A stretch of DNA of 64,000 nt from Diaphorobacter ruginosibacter (GTDB taxonomy: Bacteria; Pseudomonadota; Gammaproteobacteria; Burkholderiales; Burkholderiaceae_C): positions 3,782,001 to 3,846,000 of the forward strand of contig NZ_CP060714.1 in assembly GCF_014395975.1 (NCBI RefSeq), read 5' to 3'. The notes under the pieces are model-generated. The model was not told the origin of the DNA. It saw only the letters and a list, made by a program, of their open reading frames with translations, and searched no databases. Of this stretch, positions 8,070-18,199 are shown piece after piece (within the stretch, counting starts at the first letter, position 1; each line of letters starts with the position of its first letter). The position numbers and the translations under genes were made by a program.

Positions 8070-10001
8070 ATGGGAAGAATCATCGGCATTGACCTCGGCA
8101 CAACGAACAGCTGCGTTGCCATCATGGAAGGCAACACCACGCGCGTGATCGAGAACAGCGAAGGCGCCCGCACGACGCCTTCCATCGTCGCCTATCAGGA
8201 AGACGGCGAGATTCTGGTGGGCGCATCGGCCAAGCGTCAGGCCGTGACCAACCCCAAGAACACCATCTTCGCCGCCAAGCGCCTGATTGGCCGCAAGTTC
8301 GACGAGAAGGAAGTGCAGAAGGACATCGACCTGATGCCCTTCAAGATCATCAAGGCCGACAACGGCGACGCCTGGGTGCAGGTGCGCGACCAGAAGCTGG
8401 CTCCTCCGCAGATCAGCGCCGAAGTGCTGCGCAAGATGAAGAAGACCGCGGAAGACTTCCTCGGCGAGCCCGTCACCGAGGCCGTGATCACCGTGCCTGC
8501 GTACTTCAACGACGCACAGCGCCAGGCGACCAAGGACGCAGGCCGCATTGCGGGCCTCGAAGTCAAGCGCATCATCAACGAGCCTACCGCAGCCGCACTG
8601 GCCTTCGGTCTCGACAAGCAGGACAAGCACGACCGCAAGATCGCCGTGTATGACCTCGGCGGCGGCACGTTCGACGTGTCGATCATCGAGATCGCCGACG
8701 TCGATGGCGAGAAGCAGTTCGAAGTGCTGTCCACCAACGGCGATACGTTCCTCGGCGGTGAAGACTTCGACCAGCGCATCATCAACTACATCATCGACGA
8801 GTTCAAGAAGGAACAAGGCGTCGATCTGTCCAAGGATGTGCTGGCCCTGCAACGCCTGAAGGAAGCCGCCGAAAAGGCCAAGATCGAGCTGTCGAACTCC
8901 GCCCAGACCGACATCAATCTGCCGTACATCACCGCTGACGCGTCGGGCCCGAAGCACCTGAACATCAAGCTGACCCGCGCCAAGCTGGAAGCCCTGGTGG
9001 ACGACCTGATCGAGCGCACCATCGCTCCCTGCCGCACCGCGATCAAGGATGCCGGCATCAGCGTGTCCGACATCAACGACGTGATCCTGGTGGGCGGCAT
9101 GTCCCGCATGCCCAAGGTCCAGGAAAAGGTCAAGGAATTCTTCGGCAAGGATCCGCGCAAGGATGTGAACCCTGATGAAGCCGTGGCCGTTGGCGCCGCG
9201 ATCCAGGGCCAGGTTCTGTCGGGCGACCGCAAGGACGTGCTGCTGCTGGACGTGACCCCCCTGTCCCTGGGCATTGAAACCCTGGGCGGCGTGATGACCA
9301 AGATGATCGCCAAGAACACCACGATCCCGACGAAGTTCGCGCAGACCTTCTCGACCGCCGAGGACAACCAGCCGGCCGTGACCATCAAGGTGTTCCAGGG
9401 CGAGCGCGAGATCGCCAGCGCCAACAAGCTGCTGGGTGAGTTCAACCTGGAAGGCATTCCGCCGGCTACGCGCGGCACGCCGCAGATCGAGGTGAGCTTC
9501 GACATCGACGCCAACGGCATCCTGCACGTGGGCGCCAAGGACAAGGGCACCGGCAAGGAAAACAAGATCACCATCAAGGCGAACTCCGGCCTGTCCGAGG
9601 ACGAGATCCAGAAGATGGTGAAGGACGCCGAACTGAATGCCGCGGACGACAAGAAGAAGCTGGAACTGGTGCAGGCACGCAATCAGGGTGAGGCCGCCGT
9701 GCACACCGTGACCAAGAGCCTGTCCGAGCACGGCGACAAGCTGGATGCGGGCGAGAAGTCCAAGATCGAAGCCGCTGTCAAGGAACTGGAAGAAGCCCTC
9801 AAGGGCGAAGACAAGGCAGCCATCGATGCCAAGACCACGGCACTGATGGAAGCCAGCCAGAAGCTCGGCGAGAAGATGTATGCCGACCAGGCAGCCGCTG
9901 CCGGCGGTGCCGAAGCGGCAGCACAGGGCGCCGCTTCCGGCAAGGCCGATGCCGACGACAACGTCGTCGATGCAGAAGTCAAGGAAGTCAAGAAGGACTG
10001 A
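8070..10001 (+). CDS. dnaK: Molecular chaperone DnaK (Hsp70)
   Basis: This 643-residue ATP-dependent chaperone begins MGRIIGIDLGTTNSCVAIMEG (phosphate-binding loop 1). Hsp70 signatures follow: VYDLGGGTFDVSIIE near residue 195, and VILVGGMSRMPKVQE near 340. The substrate-binding domain and helical lid come next, and the tail ends DDNVVDAEVKEVKKD, the usual proteobacterial C-terminus. The Ala/Gly-rich linker before the tail is ordinary. It works with GrpE upstream and DnaJ downstream. Codon use is strongly biased to the favoured set, as expected for an abundant protein. Confidence 0.99.
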   Translation: MGRIIGIDLGTTNSCVAIMEGNTTRVIENSEGARTTPSIVAYQEDGEILVGASAKRQAVTNPKNTIFAAKRLIGRKFDEKEVQKDIDLMPFKIIKADNGDAWVQVRDQKLAPPQISAEVLRKMKKTAEDFLGEPVTEAVITVPAYFNDAQRQATKDAGRIAGLEVKRIINEPTAAALAFGLDKQDKHDRKIAVYDLGGGTFDVSIIEIADVDGEKQFEVLSTNGDTFLGGEDFDQRIINYIIDEFKKEQGVDLSKDVLALQRLKEAAEKAKIELSNSAQTDINLPYITADASGPKHLNIKLTRAKLEALVDDLIERTIAPCRTAIKDAGISVSDINDVILVGGMSRMPKVQEKVKEFFGKDPRKDVNPDEAVAVGAAIQGQVLSGDRKDVLLLDVTPLSLGIETLGGVMTKMIAKNTTIPTKFAQTFSTAEDNQPAVTIKVFQGEREIASANKLLGEFNLEGIPPATRGTPQIEVSFDIDANGILHVGAKDKGTGKENKITIKANSGLSEDEIQKMVKDAELNAADDKKKLELVQARNQGEAAVHTVTKSLSEHGDKLDAGEKSKIEAAVKELEEALKGEDKAAIDAKTTALMEASQKLGEKMYADQAAAAGGAEAAAQGAASGKADADDNVVDAEVKEVKKD

Positions 10002-10126
10002 CAGCGCGGGTGCGCCGGGGGTCGAGTCGGAGACTCCCTGCCAGTCCAGTCGCCGCGCTCGGCTCCCGTCGTGGAGCCAGCGCGGCGTTTGTGTTCCAAC
10101 CGGCTGTATTGACCTAATGTCCTGAA

Positions 10127-11266
10127 ATGTCCAAACGAGATTTTTACGAAGTCCTGGGCGTTCCCAAGAACGCTTCAGAGGACGAAATCAAGAAGGCGTA
10201 TCGCAAGCTGGCGATGAAGTACCACCCTGACCGCAACCAGGGTGACGCCGCCAAGGGCGCAGAGGAGAAATTCAAGGAGGTCAAGGAGGCCTACGAGATT
10301 CTCTGCGACGCCCAGAAACGTGCCGCCTACGACCAGTACGGCCATGCGGGGGTCGACCCCAGCATGCGCGGCGGCATGGGCGGAGCCGAAGGCTTCGGCG
10401 GCTTTGCCGAGGCATTCGGCGACATCTTCGGCGACATGTTCGGCGGTGCTGCGGGAGGCCGCGGCCGTGGAGGCCGCCAGGTCTATCGAGGCAACGACCT
10501 GTCGTACGCAATGGAAGTCACGCTCGAGGAGGCGGCCAACGGCAAGGACGCGCAGATCCGCATCCCCTCATGGGATGAATGCGACACCTGCCACGGCTCG
10601 GGCGCCAAGCCCGGCACCAGCCCCAAGACCTGCGGCACCTGCCAGGGCTCCGGCGTGGTGCAGATGCGCCAGGGCTTCTTTGCCGTGCAGCAGAGCTGCC
10701 CGCATTGCCGCGGCACGGGCAAGATCATTCCCGAGCCCTGCACGGCCTGCCACGGCCAGGGCAAGATCAAGTCGCAGAAGACGCTGGAGGTGAAGATTCC
10801 CGCCGGCATCGACGACGGCATGCGCATCCGCTCCACCGGAAACGGCGAGCCAGGCACCAATGGCGGCCCTCCAGGCGACCTCTACATCGAGATCCGCGTG
10901 AAGAAGCATGAGATCTTCGAGCGCGACGGAGACGACCTGCACTGCGAAGTGCCGATCAGCTTCGTGACCGCCGCACTGGGTGGCGAGATCGAGGTGCCCA
11001 CGCTGTCCGGCAAGGCCGCGATCGACCTCCCCGAGGGCACCCAGGCCGGCAAGCAGTTCCGCCTGCGCGGCAAGGGCATCAAGGGCGTGCGTGGCAGCTA
11101 CCCGGGCGACCTGTATTGCCACATCGTCGTGGAAACGCCGGTGAAGCTGACCGAGTACCAGCGCAAGCTGCTCAAGGACTTCGACGAGTCCCTCAAGAAG
11201 GGGGGCAGCAAGCATTCCCCTTCCACGGAAACATGGACTGACAAGATCAAGAATCTGTTCAGTTAA
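10127..11266 (+). CDS. dnaJ: Co-chaperone DnaJ (Hsp40)
   Basis: This 379-residue type I J-protein stimulates DnaK ATPase and delivers substrates. The J domain (1-70) contains the essential HPD in MKYHPDRNQG. A Gly/Phe-rich linker follows (about 75-125, GGAEGFGGFAEAFGDIFGDMFGG). The zinc-binding domain has all four CxxCxGxG repeats: CDTCHGSG, CGTCQGSG, CPHCRGTG and CTACHGQG. The C-terminal substrate-binding domains are complete. It closes the chaperone operon and is followed by a strong terminator. Confidence 0.99.
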   Translation: MSKRDFYEVLGVPKNASEDEIKKAYRKLAMKYHPDRNQGDAAKGAEEKFKEVKEAYEILCDAQKRAAYDQYGHAGVDPSMRGGMGGAEGFGGFAEAFGDIFGDMFGGAAGGRGRGGRQVYRGNDLSYAMEVTLEEAANGKDAQIRIPSWDECDTCHGSGAKPGTSPKTCGTCQGSGVVQMRQGFFAVQQSCPHCRGTGKIIPEPCTACHGQGKIKSQKTLEVKIPAGIDDGMRIRSTGNGEPGTNGGPPGDLYIEIRVKKHEIFERDGDDLHCEVPISFVTAALGGEIEVPTLSGKAAIDLPEGTQAGKQFRLRGKGIKGVRGSYPGDLYCHIVVETPVKLTEYQRKLLKDFDESLKKGGSKHSPSTETWTDKIKNLFS

Positions 11267-11302
11267 ATCCATTGGATCCGGCCTCCTCGGGAGCCGAGAA
11301 TG

Positions 11303-11338
11303 GCTGAGACCTGTTGACACGGGTCTCAGCCTTTTTTT
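11303..11338 (+). terminator. Strong terminator after dnaJ
   Basis: GCTGAGACC (11303-11311) pairs perfectly with GGTCTCAGC (11322-11330), with a 10-nt loop, then C and seven T residues. It ends the grpE-dnaK-dnaJ unit 35 nt after the dnaJ stop. Confidence 0.92.
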
Positions 11339-11435
11339 CTTGCCGGCCCTGTCCGACAGCCGAGGCGGCGCACATGCCGTAAGGTGCGCCCAGCCCCGTC
11401 GCCGGATGCCCGGCCCATCACCAGAACCGAAGAAC

Positions 11436-13445
11436 ATGCAACAACACACCCCTCTGCGCGAATTCACACTGCGTGGCGTGATTCTGGGTGCCCTGATCAC
11501 CCTGGCCTTCACGGCTGCCAACGTCTACCTGGGCCTGAAGGTCGGCCTGACATTCGCATCGGCGATTCCCGCAGCGGTCATCTCCATGGCATTGCTCTAC
11601 AAGTTCCAGGACTCCAACATCCTCGAGAACAACCTGGTCCAGACGCAGGCATCGGCCGCCGGCACCTTGTCGAGCGTGATCTTCGTGATCCCGGGCCTCG
11701 TGATGACAGGGCTGTGGAGCGGCTTCCCGTTCTGGCAGACCGCCCTGATCTGCGCGGCCGGCGGCACGCTCGGCGTGCTCTACACGATTCCGCTGCGCCG
11801 CGTGATGGTGGTGCAGTCCGAACTGCCCTACCCCGAGGGCGTTGCCGCAGCCGAGGTGCTGCGGGTCGGTGAAGCCCAGCGCCACAGGGAGGACGCATCC
11901 GCCCAGCGGCCTGGAGGCATGCGCGAGCTGGGCTGGGGCACCGGCATGGCGGCGCTGTTCGGGCTGCTGAGCGGCGGCTTTCGCGTGCTGGGCGATGCCG
12001 TGACGTACTGGATTCCCGCAGGCCCGGCCGTTCTGCGCCTGTCCACCGGCTTCTCCCCGGCCCTGCTCGCTGCCGGCTACCTGATGGGTCTTGCGGCTGG
12101 CGTGGCCGTGCTGGTGGGCGTGGTGCTGTGCTGGTTCGTGATCGTGCCATGGCTCACCGCATCCACCACTCCGGCGGATGGACAGACGCTGGTCGCACTG
12201 GCCACCCAGATGTGGTCGCAGAAGGCCAAGTTCGTCGGTGCCGGCGTGATTGCCATCTCCGCACTCTGGGCACTGGTGACACTGGCAGGCCCCATCGTCG
12301 CCGCGATGCGCGCCCAGCCGTCACGCAACAGGACCTCCCCATCCACCGGTACGACAGCACGTGACGAAACCGATCTCGACATGCCGCGCAGCTGGATGCT
12401 GACCATCGGCATGGCGGCATTGGCCGTCCTGTTCTTCGTGGTGAACCACTTCATCGGCACCTACATGCCTGCGCTGGCCGCCGGCGAGCGCTACGGCCTG
12501 TCGGCGCTGTGCGTCGTTTTCGCGGCCATCTTCGGCTTCCTCGTGGCCGCGGCCTGCGGCTACATGGCCGGCCTGGTCGGTTCCTCGGCCAGCCCGATCT
12601 CGGGCATCGGCATCATCGCCACGGTGCTGATGGGCGTCTCCATCCTCGGCCTGAGCTGGCTGACACCGTCGTTCCACACCACGCTCGCAGGCCATCTCGG
12701 CGTCGTCCTCGTGCTGTTCATGGTGTCCGTGATCCTCGCGATGGCCGCCATCTCCAATGACAACCTGCAGGACCTGAAGACGGGCTACCTGGTGGGTGCC
12801 ACGCCCTGGCGCCAGCAGATCGTGCTGATCATCGGCTGCGTGGTGGGTGCCGCCGTGATTCCCCCGGTGCTCGACCTGCTCTACAACGCCTACGGCTTCG
12901 CGGGAGCGCTGCCGCGTGCCGACATGGACCCCAAGCTCGCGCTCGAGGCACCACAGGCCAACCTGATGACCCAGATCGCGAACGGCATCTTCAGCGGCTC
13001 GCTCGACTGGTCGATGCTGGGCCTGGGCGTTGCGATCGGACTCGTCGTGATCGCCATCGACTGGACATTGCGCAAGAAGACCGCGCGCGGGGCCCTGCCG
13101 CCGCTCGCCGTCGGCCTGGGCATCTACCTGCCCCCCACGATCGGCGTGACCCTGACCCTCGGCGCCGTGCTCGGCCTCCTGATCCAGCGCGCCCTCAAGC
13201 GCTGGGGAGAACGCAAGGGCAAGGACTGGACAGCCGCCGCCGAAGAGCGTGGCCTGCTGCTCGCGTCGGGCCTGATCGTCGGCGAGAGCCTGATGGGCCT
13301 GCTGATCGCCGCCATCATCGGTTTCAGCGGCCAGAACGCGCCGCTCGCACTGGTGGACGACGGCTTCGCCGCGGCACCATGGCTGGGGCTGGCCTACTTC
13401 ATCATGCTGGCCGCCGTCCTCTACCGCCGCGTCCTGAAGCAGTGA
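11436..13445 (+). CDS. OPT family oligopeptide/metal-chelate transporter
   Basis: This 669-residue membrane protein of the OPT family has about 15 hydrophobic segments. It opens LREFTLRGVILGALITLAFTAANVYLGLKVGLTFASAIPAA, the conserved OPT entry motif, and contains the family segments NNLVQTQASAAG and SELPYPEGVAAAEVL (about residues 125-140). Family members carry oligopeptides or metal-chelate complexes with protons; which one cannot be read here. The Met at 11436 is preferred over an in-frame start at 11340 because the intervening residues are basic, Pro-rich and unlike the family; its ribosome-binding site is weak. It stands alone between two hairpins. Confidence 0.88.
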   Translation: MQQHTPLREFTLRGVILGALITLAFTAANVYLGLKVGLTFASAIPAAVISMALLYKFQDSNILENNLVQTQASAAGTLSSVIFVIPGLVMTGLWSGFPFWQTALICAAGGTLGVLYTIPLRRVMVVQSELPYPEGVAAAEVLRVGEAQRHREDASAQRPGGMRELGWGTGMAALFGLLSGGFRVLGDAVTYWIPAGPAVLRLSTGFSPALLAAGYLMGLAAGVAVLVGVVLCWFVIVPWLTASTTPADGQTLVALATQMWSQKAKFVGAGVIAISALWALVTLAGPIVAAMRAQPSRNRTSPSTGTTARDETDLDMPRSWMLTIGMAALAVLFFVVNHFIGTYMPALAAGERYGLSALCVVFAAIFGFLVAAACGYMAGLVGSSASPISGIGIIATVLMGVSILGLSWLTPSFHTTLAGHLGVVLVLFMVSVILAMAAISNDNLQDLKTGYLVGATPWRQQIVLIIGCVVGAAVIPPVLDLLYNAYGFAGALPRADMDPKLALEAPQANLMTQIANGIFSGSLDWSMLGLGVAIGLVVIAIDWTLRKKTARGALPPLAVGLGIYLPPTIGVTLTLGAVLGLLIQRALKRWGERKGKDWTAAAEERGLLLASGLIVGESLMGLLIAAIIGFSGQNAPLALVDDGFAAAPWLGLAYFIMLAAVLYRRVLKQ

Positions 13446-13453
13446 TGCCGGTG

Positions 13454-13483
13454 CGCCCCGTTGCCCATGGAGGCAACGGGGCG
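13454..13483 (+). terminator. Perfect hairpin after the OPT gene
   Basis: CGCCCCGTTGCC (13454-13465) pairs perfectly with GGCAACGGGGCG (13472-13483) around the loop CATGGA. No T tract follows, so it may act as an RNA 3'-end stabiliser or a U-independent terminator rather than a classical one. Confidence 0.55.
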
Positions 13484-13571
13484 ACATGTGAAGCCTTCAG
13501 CGAAGCCTCCAGCCATCGCCGAATCAGCGGTCGCCCATCACCGTTCGGGTATCAACCCATCGTGAATCGCG

Positions 13572-13604
13572 ATGTCATATTCAAATTTTCGCCATAAAAT
13601 GACA
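13572..13604 (+). promoter_or_regulatory. Promoter and inverted repeat upstream of the LysR gene
   Basis: ATGTCA (13572-13577), a 17-bp spacer and TAAAAT (13595-13600) form a plausible sigma-70 promoter about 35 nt before the start codon. The same stretch carries an inverted repeat, TGTCAT (13573-13578) and ATGACA (13599-13604), framing the promoter as an autoregulatory operator might. Confidence 0.45.
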
Positions 13605-13637
13605 TTCGCATTCTGATTTCACGATTACAACCCCGCA

Positions 13638-14591
13638 ATGAAAAGCTCCGAGCGCAGTTTTGCGCGCCGCATCGATCTCACCTCGCTGCAACTGTTCGTC
13701 GCAGTCTGCGAGCTGGGCAGCATCGGGCGGGCCGCGGAGCGTGAATTCATTGCGGCGTCGGCGGTCAGCAAGCGCCTGTCCGACCTCGAAACCGCCGTCG
13801 ACACGGCACTGCTGTACCGCCACAGCCGCGGCGTCACGCTCACACCGGCCGGCGAAAGCCTGCTGCATCATGCGCGCACCGTACTGTTCGGCCTCGAACG
13901 CATGCAGGGAGAACTCTCCGAATATGCCGACGGCGTGCGCGGCCATGTGCGCATGCATGCCAATATCTCCGCCATCGTGCAGTTCCTGCCCGAAGACCTG
14001 GGCGCATTCGCGAGCGAACACAGCCAGGTCAAGATCGATCTGCAGGAACATCTGAGCCAGGAAGTGCTCAACGCCGTGCGCGACGGCGCCACCGATCTGG
14101 GCGTTTGCCATACCGGCTCCTCCGACGATCCCGAGGGCCTGCAGAGCCGCCCCTACCGCCATGACCGGCTCGTGGTCGTGATGCCGCAGAACCATGCACT
14201 GGCTCGGTGCGAATCCATCACCTTCGCCGAAGTGATGGAGTGGGACATCGTCGGCCTGCAGGCGGGCAGCAGCATCAGCCTCGCGATGCGCCAGGCCGCG
14301 GGCCAGACCGCCAAGCCGCTGCGCCAGCGCATGCAGGTCACCAGCCTGGACGCCATGTGCCGCATGATCGACAACGGCCTGGGCATCGGGCTGATTCCCG
14401 ACCGCGCGTTCGCATTGATGCACGGCATGGGCCATCTGGCCGCCGTGCGCCTGGACGAGCCATGGGCGGAACGCGAGCTCCGCGTCGTCGCGCGGGACTT
14501 CAACGCATTGCCCGTCACGGCCCGACTACTCGTCGAGCACCTGACGCAGCACAGCGCGCCGGCAACCGAGAACCAACCGCTGGCCGCCTGA
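13638..14591 (+). CDS. LysR family transcriptional regulator upstream of leuC
   Basis: This 317-residue regulator has an N-terminal winged helix-turn-helix (about residues 14-72, LTSLQLFVAVCELGSIGRAA then SAVSKRLSDLETAVDTALLYR) and a periplasmic-binding-protein-like effector domain (about 95-300). It ends 71 nt before leuC and reads in the same direction, so it may control the leucine genes or simply share their transcript. Most LysR regulators are divergent from their target, and here the other flank is the unrelated OPT transporter. The inducer is unknown. Confidence 0.9.
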   Translation: MKSSERSFARRIDLTSLQLFVAVCELGSIGRAAEREFIAASAVSKRLSDLETAVDTALLYRHSRGVTLTPAGESLLHHARTVLFGLERMQGELSEYADGVRGHVRMHANISAIVQFLPEDLGAFASEHSQVKIDLQEHLSQEVLNAVRDGATDLGVCHTGSSDDPEGLQSRPYRHDRLVVVMPQNHALARCESITFAEVMEWDIVGLQAGSSISLAMRQAAGQTAKPLRQRMQVTSLDAMCRMIDNGLGIGLIPDRAFALMHGMGHLAAVRLDEPWAERELRVVARDFNALPVTARLLVEHLTQHSAPATENQPLAA

Positions 14592-14662
14592 TCCGACAAC
14601 GCTCCGACGCGCGTGGATCGCCGAACAATACCTTCAGACCCTACGAAAGAAACGAGCACATC

Positions 14663-16084
14663 ATGGGACGCACCCTCTACGACAAAGTCTTCGATGAACA
14701 CGTGATCCATACGGAGGAAGACGGCACGGCCGTCCTCTACATCGACCGCCACCTGGTGCACGAAGTGACCAGCCCGCAGGCGTTCGAAGGCATCCGCGAG
14801 GCCGGCCGCAAGGTCTGGCGCGTGAGCTCCATCGTGGCGACGGCGGACCACAACACGCCCACCACCAACTGGGAGCAGGGCTACGACGGCATTGCCGATC
14901 CGATCAGCAAGGAGCAGATCACCACACTCGACAAGAACATCGCCGAGGTGGGGGCCGCCGCGTTCTTCCCGTTCCTCTCCAAGCGCCAGGGCATCGTGCA
15001 CGTGGTCGGTCCCGAAAACGGTGCCACCCTGCCCGGCATGACCGTGGTCTGCGGCGACAGCCACACCTCCACGCACGGGGCCTTCGGCGCGCTGGCGCAC
15101 GGCATCGGCACCTCGGAAGTCGAGCACGTGATGGCCACGCAGACGCTGCTGGCCAAGAAGGCCAAGAACATGCTGGTCAAGGTCAACGGCAAGGTTTCCA
15201 GGGGCGTGACGGCCAAGGACATCGTGCTGGCCATCATCGGGCGGATCGGCACCGCCGGCGGCACAGGCTACACCATCGAATTCGCAGGCGAGGCGATCCG
15301 CGACCTGTCCATGGAAGGCCGCATGACGGTCTGCAACATGGCGATCGAGGCCGGCGCGCGCGCGGGCATGGTGGCCGTGGACGACAAGACGATTGCCTAT
15401 GTGAAGGGCCGCCCGCTCTCGCCCACCGGCGTGGAGTGGGACCAGGCGGAAGCCTACTGGCGCACGCTGTACTCCGATGCGGACGCGAAGTTCGACCTCG
15501 TCGTCGAGCTCAATGGCGCGGACATCGTCCCGCAGGTCACCTGGGGCACCTCGCCCGAGATGGTGCTGGGCGTGGACGCGTCCGTGCCGGATCCGGACAA
15601 GGAAAAGGATCCGAACAAGCGCGGTGCGATCGAGCGTGCGCTGACCTACATGAACCTCGAGCCCGGCAAGCCGCTCGGCGACGTGTTCGTCGACAAGGTG
15701 TTCATCGGCTCCTGCACGAACAGCCGCATCGAGGACATGCGCGAAGCCGCGGCCGTGGTGAAGAACCTGGGGCAGAAAGTCGCCAAGAACATCAAGCTGG
15801 CGATGGTCGTCCCGGGCTCCGGCCTCGTGAAGGAGCAGGCCGAGCGCGAAGGACTGGACAAGATCTTCAAAGCCGCCGGCTTCGAATGGCGCGAGCCCGG
15901 CTGCTCGATGTGCCTGGCGATGAACGCCGACCGGCTCGAGCCCGGCGAGCGCTGCGCCTCCACCAGCAACCGCAACTTCGAAGGCCGCCAGGGCGCCGGC
16001 GGCCGCACCCATCTCGTGAGCCCCGCGATGGCCGCTGCAGCCGCCATCCACGGCCACTTCGTGGACGTGCGCAAGTTCGCCTGA
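14663..16084 (+). CDS. leuC: 3-isopropylmalate dehydratase large subunit
   Basis: This 473-residue aconitase-family subunit, with LeuD, converts 2-isopropylmalate to 3-isopropylmalate in leucine synthesis. The three [4Fe-4S] ligands are visible: Cys351 in GSCTNSRIEDMR, and Cys414 and Cys417 in EPGCSMCLAMN. The start MGRTLYDKVFDEHVIHTEEDG is the family N-terminus; the longer open frame beginning at 14207 only overlaps the LysR gene. It heads leuC, entericidin, leuD, leuB. Confidence 0.98.
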   Translation: MGRTLYDKVFDEHVIHTEEDGTAVLYIDRHLVHEVTSPQAFEGIREAGRKVWRVSSIVATADHNTPTTNWEQGYDGIADPISKEQITTLDKNIAEVGAAAFFPFLSKRQGIVHVVGPENGATLPGMTVVCGDSHTSTHGAFGALAHGIGTSEVEHVMATQTLLAKKAKNMLVKVNGKVSRGVTAKDIVLAIIGRIGTAGGTGYTIEFAGEAIRDLSMEGRMTVCNMAIEAGARAGMVAVDDKTIAYVKGRPLSPTGVEWDQAEAYWRTLYSDADAKFDLVVELNGADIVPQVTWGTSPEMVLGVDASVPDPDKEKDPNKRGAIERALTYMNLEPGKPLGDVFVDKVFIGSCTNSRIEDMREAAAVVKNLGQKVAKNIKLAMVVPGSGLVKEQAEREGLDKIFKAAGFEWREPGCSMCLAMNADRLEPGERCASTSNRNFEGRQGAGGRTHLVSPAMAAAAAIHGHFVDVRKFA

Positions 16085-16104
16085 TCGGCCAAGGAGATAC
16101 GGAC

Positions 16105-16230
16105 ATGAGCAGGCTTGCAATCGCCTTCACGCTCGTCGGCAGCTTTCTGCTGGCGGGCTGCAACACCGTCAAGGGCGTCGGTCAGGACGTTCAGGCAGCG
16201 GGCCGCGCCGTCGAGCGCGCAGCCAGGTAA
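16105..16230 (+). CDS. Entericidin-like small lipoprotein
   Basis: This 41-residue protein, MSRLAIAFTLVGSFLLAGCN at its start, has a lipoprotein signal peptide with lipobox LLAGC (Cys19 would be lipidated) and a short mature part TVKGVGQDVQAAGRAVERAAR, matching the entericidin A/B family (GVGQDVQAAG core). AAGGAGA precedes the ATG at good distance. It lies between leuC (20 nt) and leuD (36 nt). Enterobacterial entericidins are small cell-envelope antidote/toxin lipoproteins linked to stationary phase; the role here is unknown. Confidence 0.88.
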   Translation: MSRLAIAFTLVGSFLLAGCNTVKGVGQDVQAAGRAVERAAR

Positions 16231-16266
16231 GCGCCGCTCCATCGAAAGAACTCAAGGAATACTCAC

Positions 16267-16923
16267 ATGCAAAAATTCACCGTGCACAAGGGCCTCGTGG
16301 CACCGATGGACCGCGAGAACGTCGACACCGACGCCATCATTCCCAAGCAGTTCCTCAAGTCGATCAAGAAGACCGGCTTCGGCGTGAACCTGTTTGACGA
16401 GTGGCGCTATCTCGACCACGGCGAGCCCGGCCAGGACCCGGCCAGCCGCCAACCCAACCCCGACTTCGTGCTGAACCAGCCGCGCTTCGATGGTGCGTCG
16501 ATCCTCATCGCGCGCAAGAACTTCGGCTGCGGCTCGAGCCGCGAACATGCCCCCTGGGCACTCGACCAGTATGGCTTCCGCGCCATCCTGGCGCCGAGCT
16601 TCGCCGACATCTTCTTCAACAACTGCTTCAAGAACGGCCTGCTGCCCATCGTGCTGCCGGAAGCCGTGATCGACCAGCTGTTCAACGAAGTGAACGCATT
16701 CCCCGGCTATGAGCTCACCATTGACCTGGAGCGCCAGGTCATCGTGCGCCCGCAGGGCGAGGAGATCCCCTTCGACGTGATCCCGTTCCGCAAGTACTGC
16801 CTGCTCAACGGCTTCGACGACATCGGCCTCACGCTGCGCCACGCTGACAAGATCAAGGCCTACGAAGCCGCGCGCCTCGCAACCAAGCCCTGGCTGGCGC
16901 ACACGATGCCGGCTTCGGCCTAA
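16267..16923 (+). CDS. leuD: 3-isopropylmalate dehydratase small subunit
   Basis: This 218-residue swivel-domain partner of LeuC begins MQKFTVHKGLVAPMDRENVDTDAIIPKQFLKS, the standard LeuD N-terminus, and carries the conserved ILIARKNFGCGSSREHAPWAL segment at about residues 78-98. Length is normal for proteobacterial LeuD (about 200-218). It is separated from leuB by 99 nt containing a GC-rich hairpin. Confidence 0.98.
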   Translation: MQKFTVHKGLVAPMDRENVDTDAIIPKQFLKSIKKTGFGVNLFDEWRYLDHGEPGQDPASRQPNPDFVLNQPRFDGASILIARKNFGCGSSREHAPWALDQYGFRAILAPSFADIFFNNCFKNGLLPIVLPEAVIDQLFNEVNAFPGYELTIDLERQVIVRPQGEEIPFDVIPFRKYCLLNGFDDIGLTLRHADKIKAYEAARLATKPWLAHTMPASA

Positions 16924-16956
16924 AGCTATCGCAAGGCAGAAACGCCCACCGCCTTC

Positions 16957-16990
16957 TTCCACCCTCTCCTGTTCCCGGGAGTGGGTGGAA
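16957..16990 (+). repeat. Hairpin in the leuD-leuB spacer, second CCACCCTCTCC copy
   Basis: TTCCACCC (16957-16964) pairs with GGGTGGAA (16983-16990), and the inner bases TCTCC and GGGAGT extend the stem around the loop. It shares the CCACCCTCTCC arm with the hairpin at 4011-4038. It may modulate leuB expression or be one copy of a dispersed intergenic repeat. Confidence 0.5.
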
Positions 16991-17022
16991 AACAACCCGT
17001 TCACATCAATCGGAAATCAACC

Positions 17023-18093
<1,071 letters not shown>

Positions 18094-18130
18094 TCCACCG
18101 CCGGCTGCGCCCTGGCGTGGCACCCCAAGC

Positions 18131-18163
18131 AAAAAGGCCGCATTGTTGCCAATGCGGCCTTTT
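18131..18163. terminator. Bidirectional terminator between leuB and the DUF1508 gene
   Basis: GGCCGCATTG (18136-18145), loop TTGC, CAATGCGGCC (18150-18159) is a perfect 10-bp stem flanked by AAAAA on the left and TTTT on the right. It can therefore terminate leuB rightward and the convergent DUF1508 gene leftward. Confidence 0.88.
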
Positions 18164-18199
18164 CCTTTGGTTCGCTTGTGACGCAGGAAGACGCGGGCG

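Noticed and set aside
8034..9731. 565-codon open frame antisense to dnaK
   Set aside because: Shadow of the highly biased dnaK codons; no ribosome-binding site or recognisable motif.
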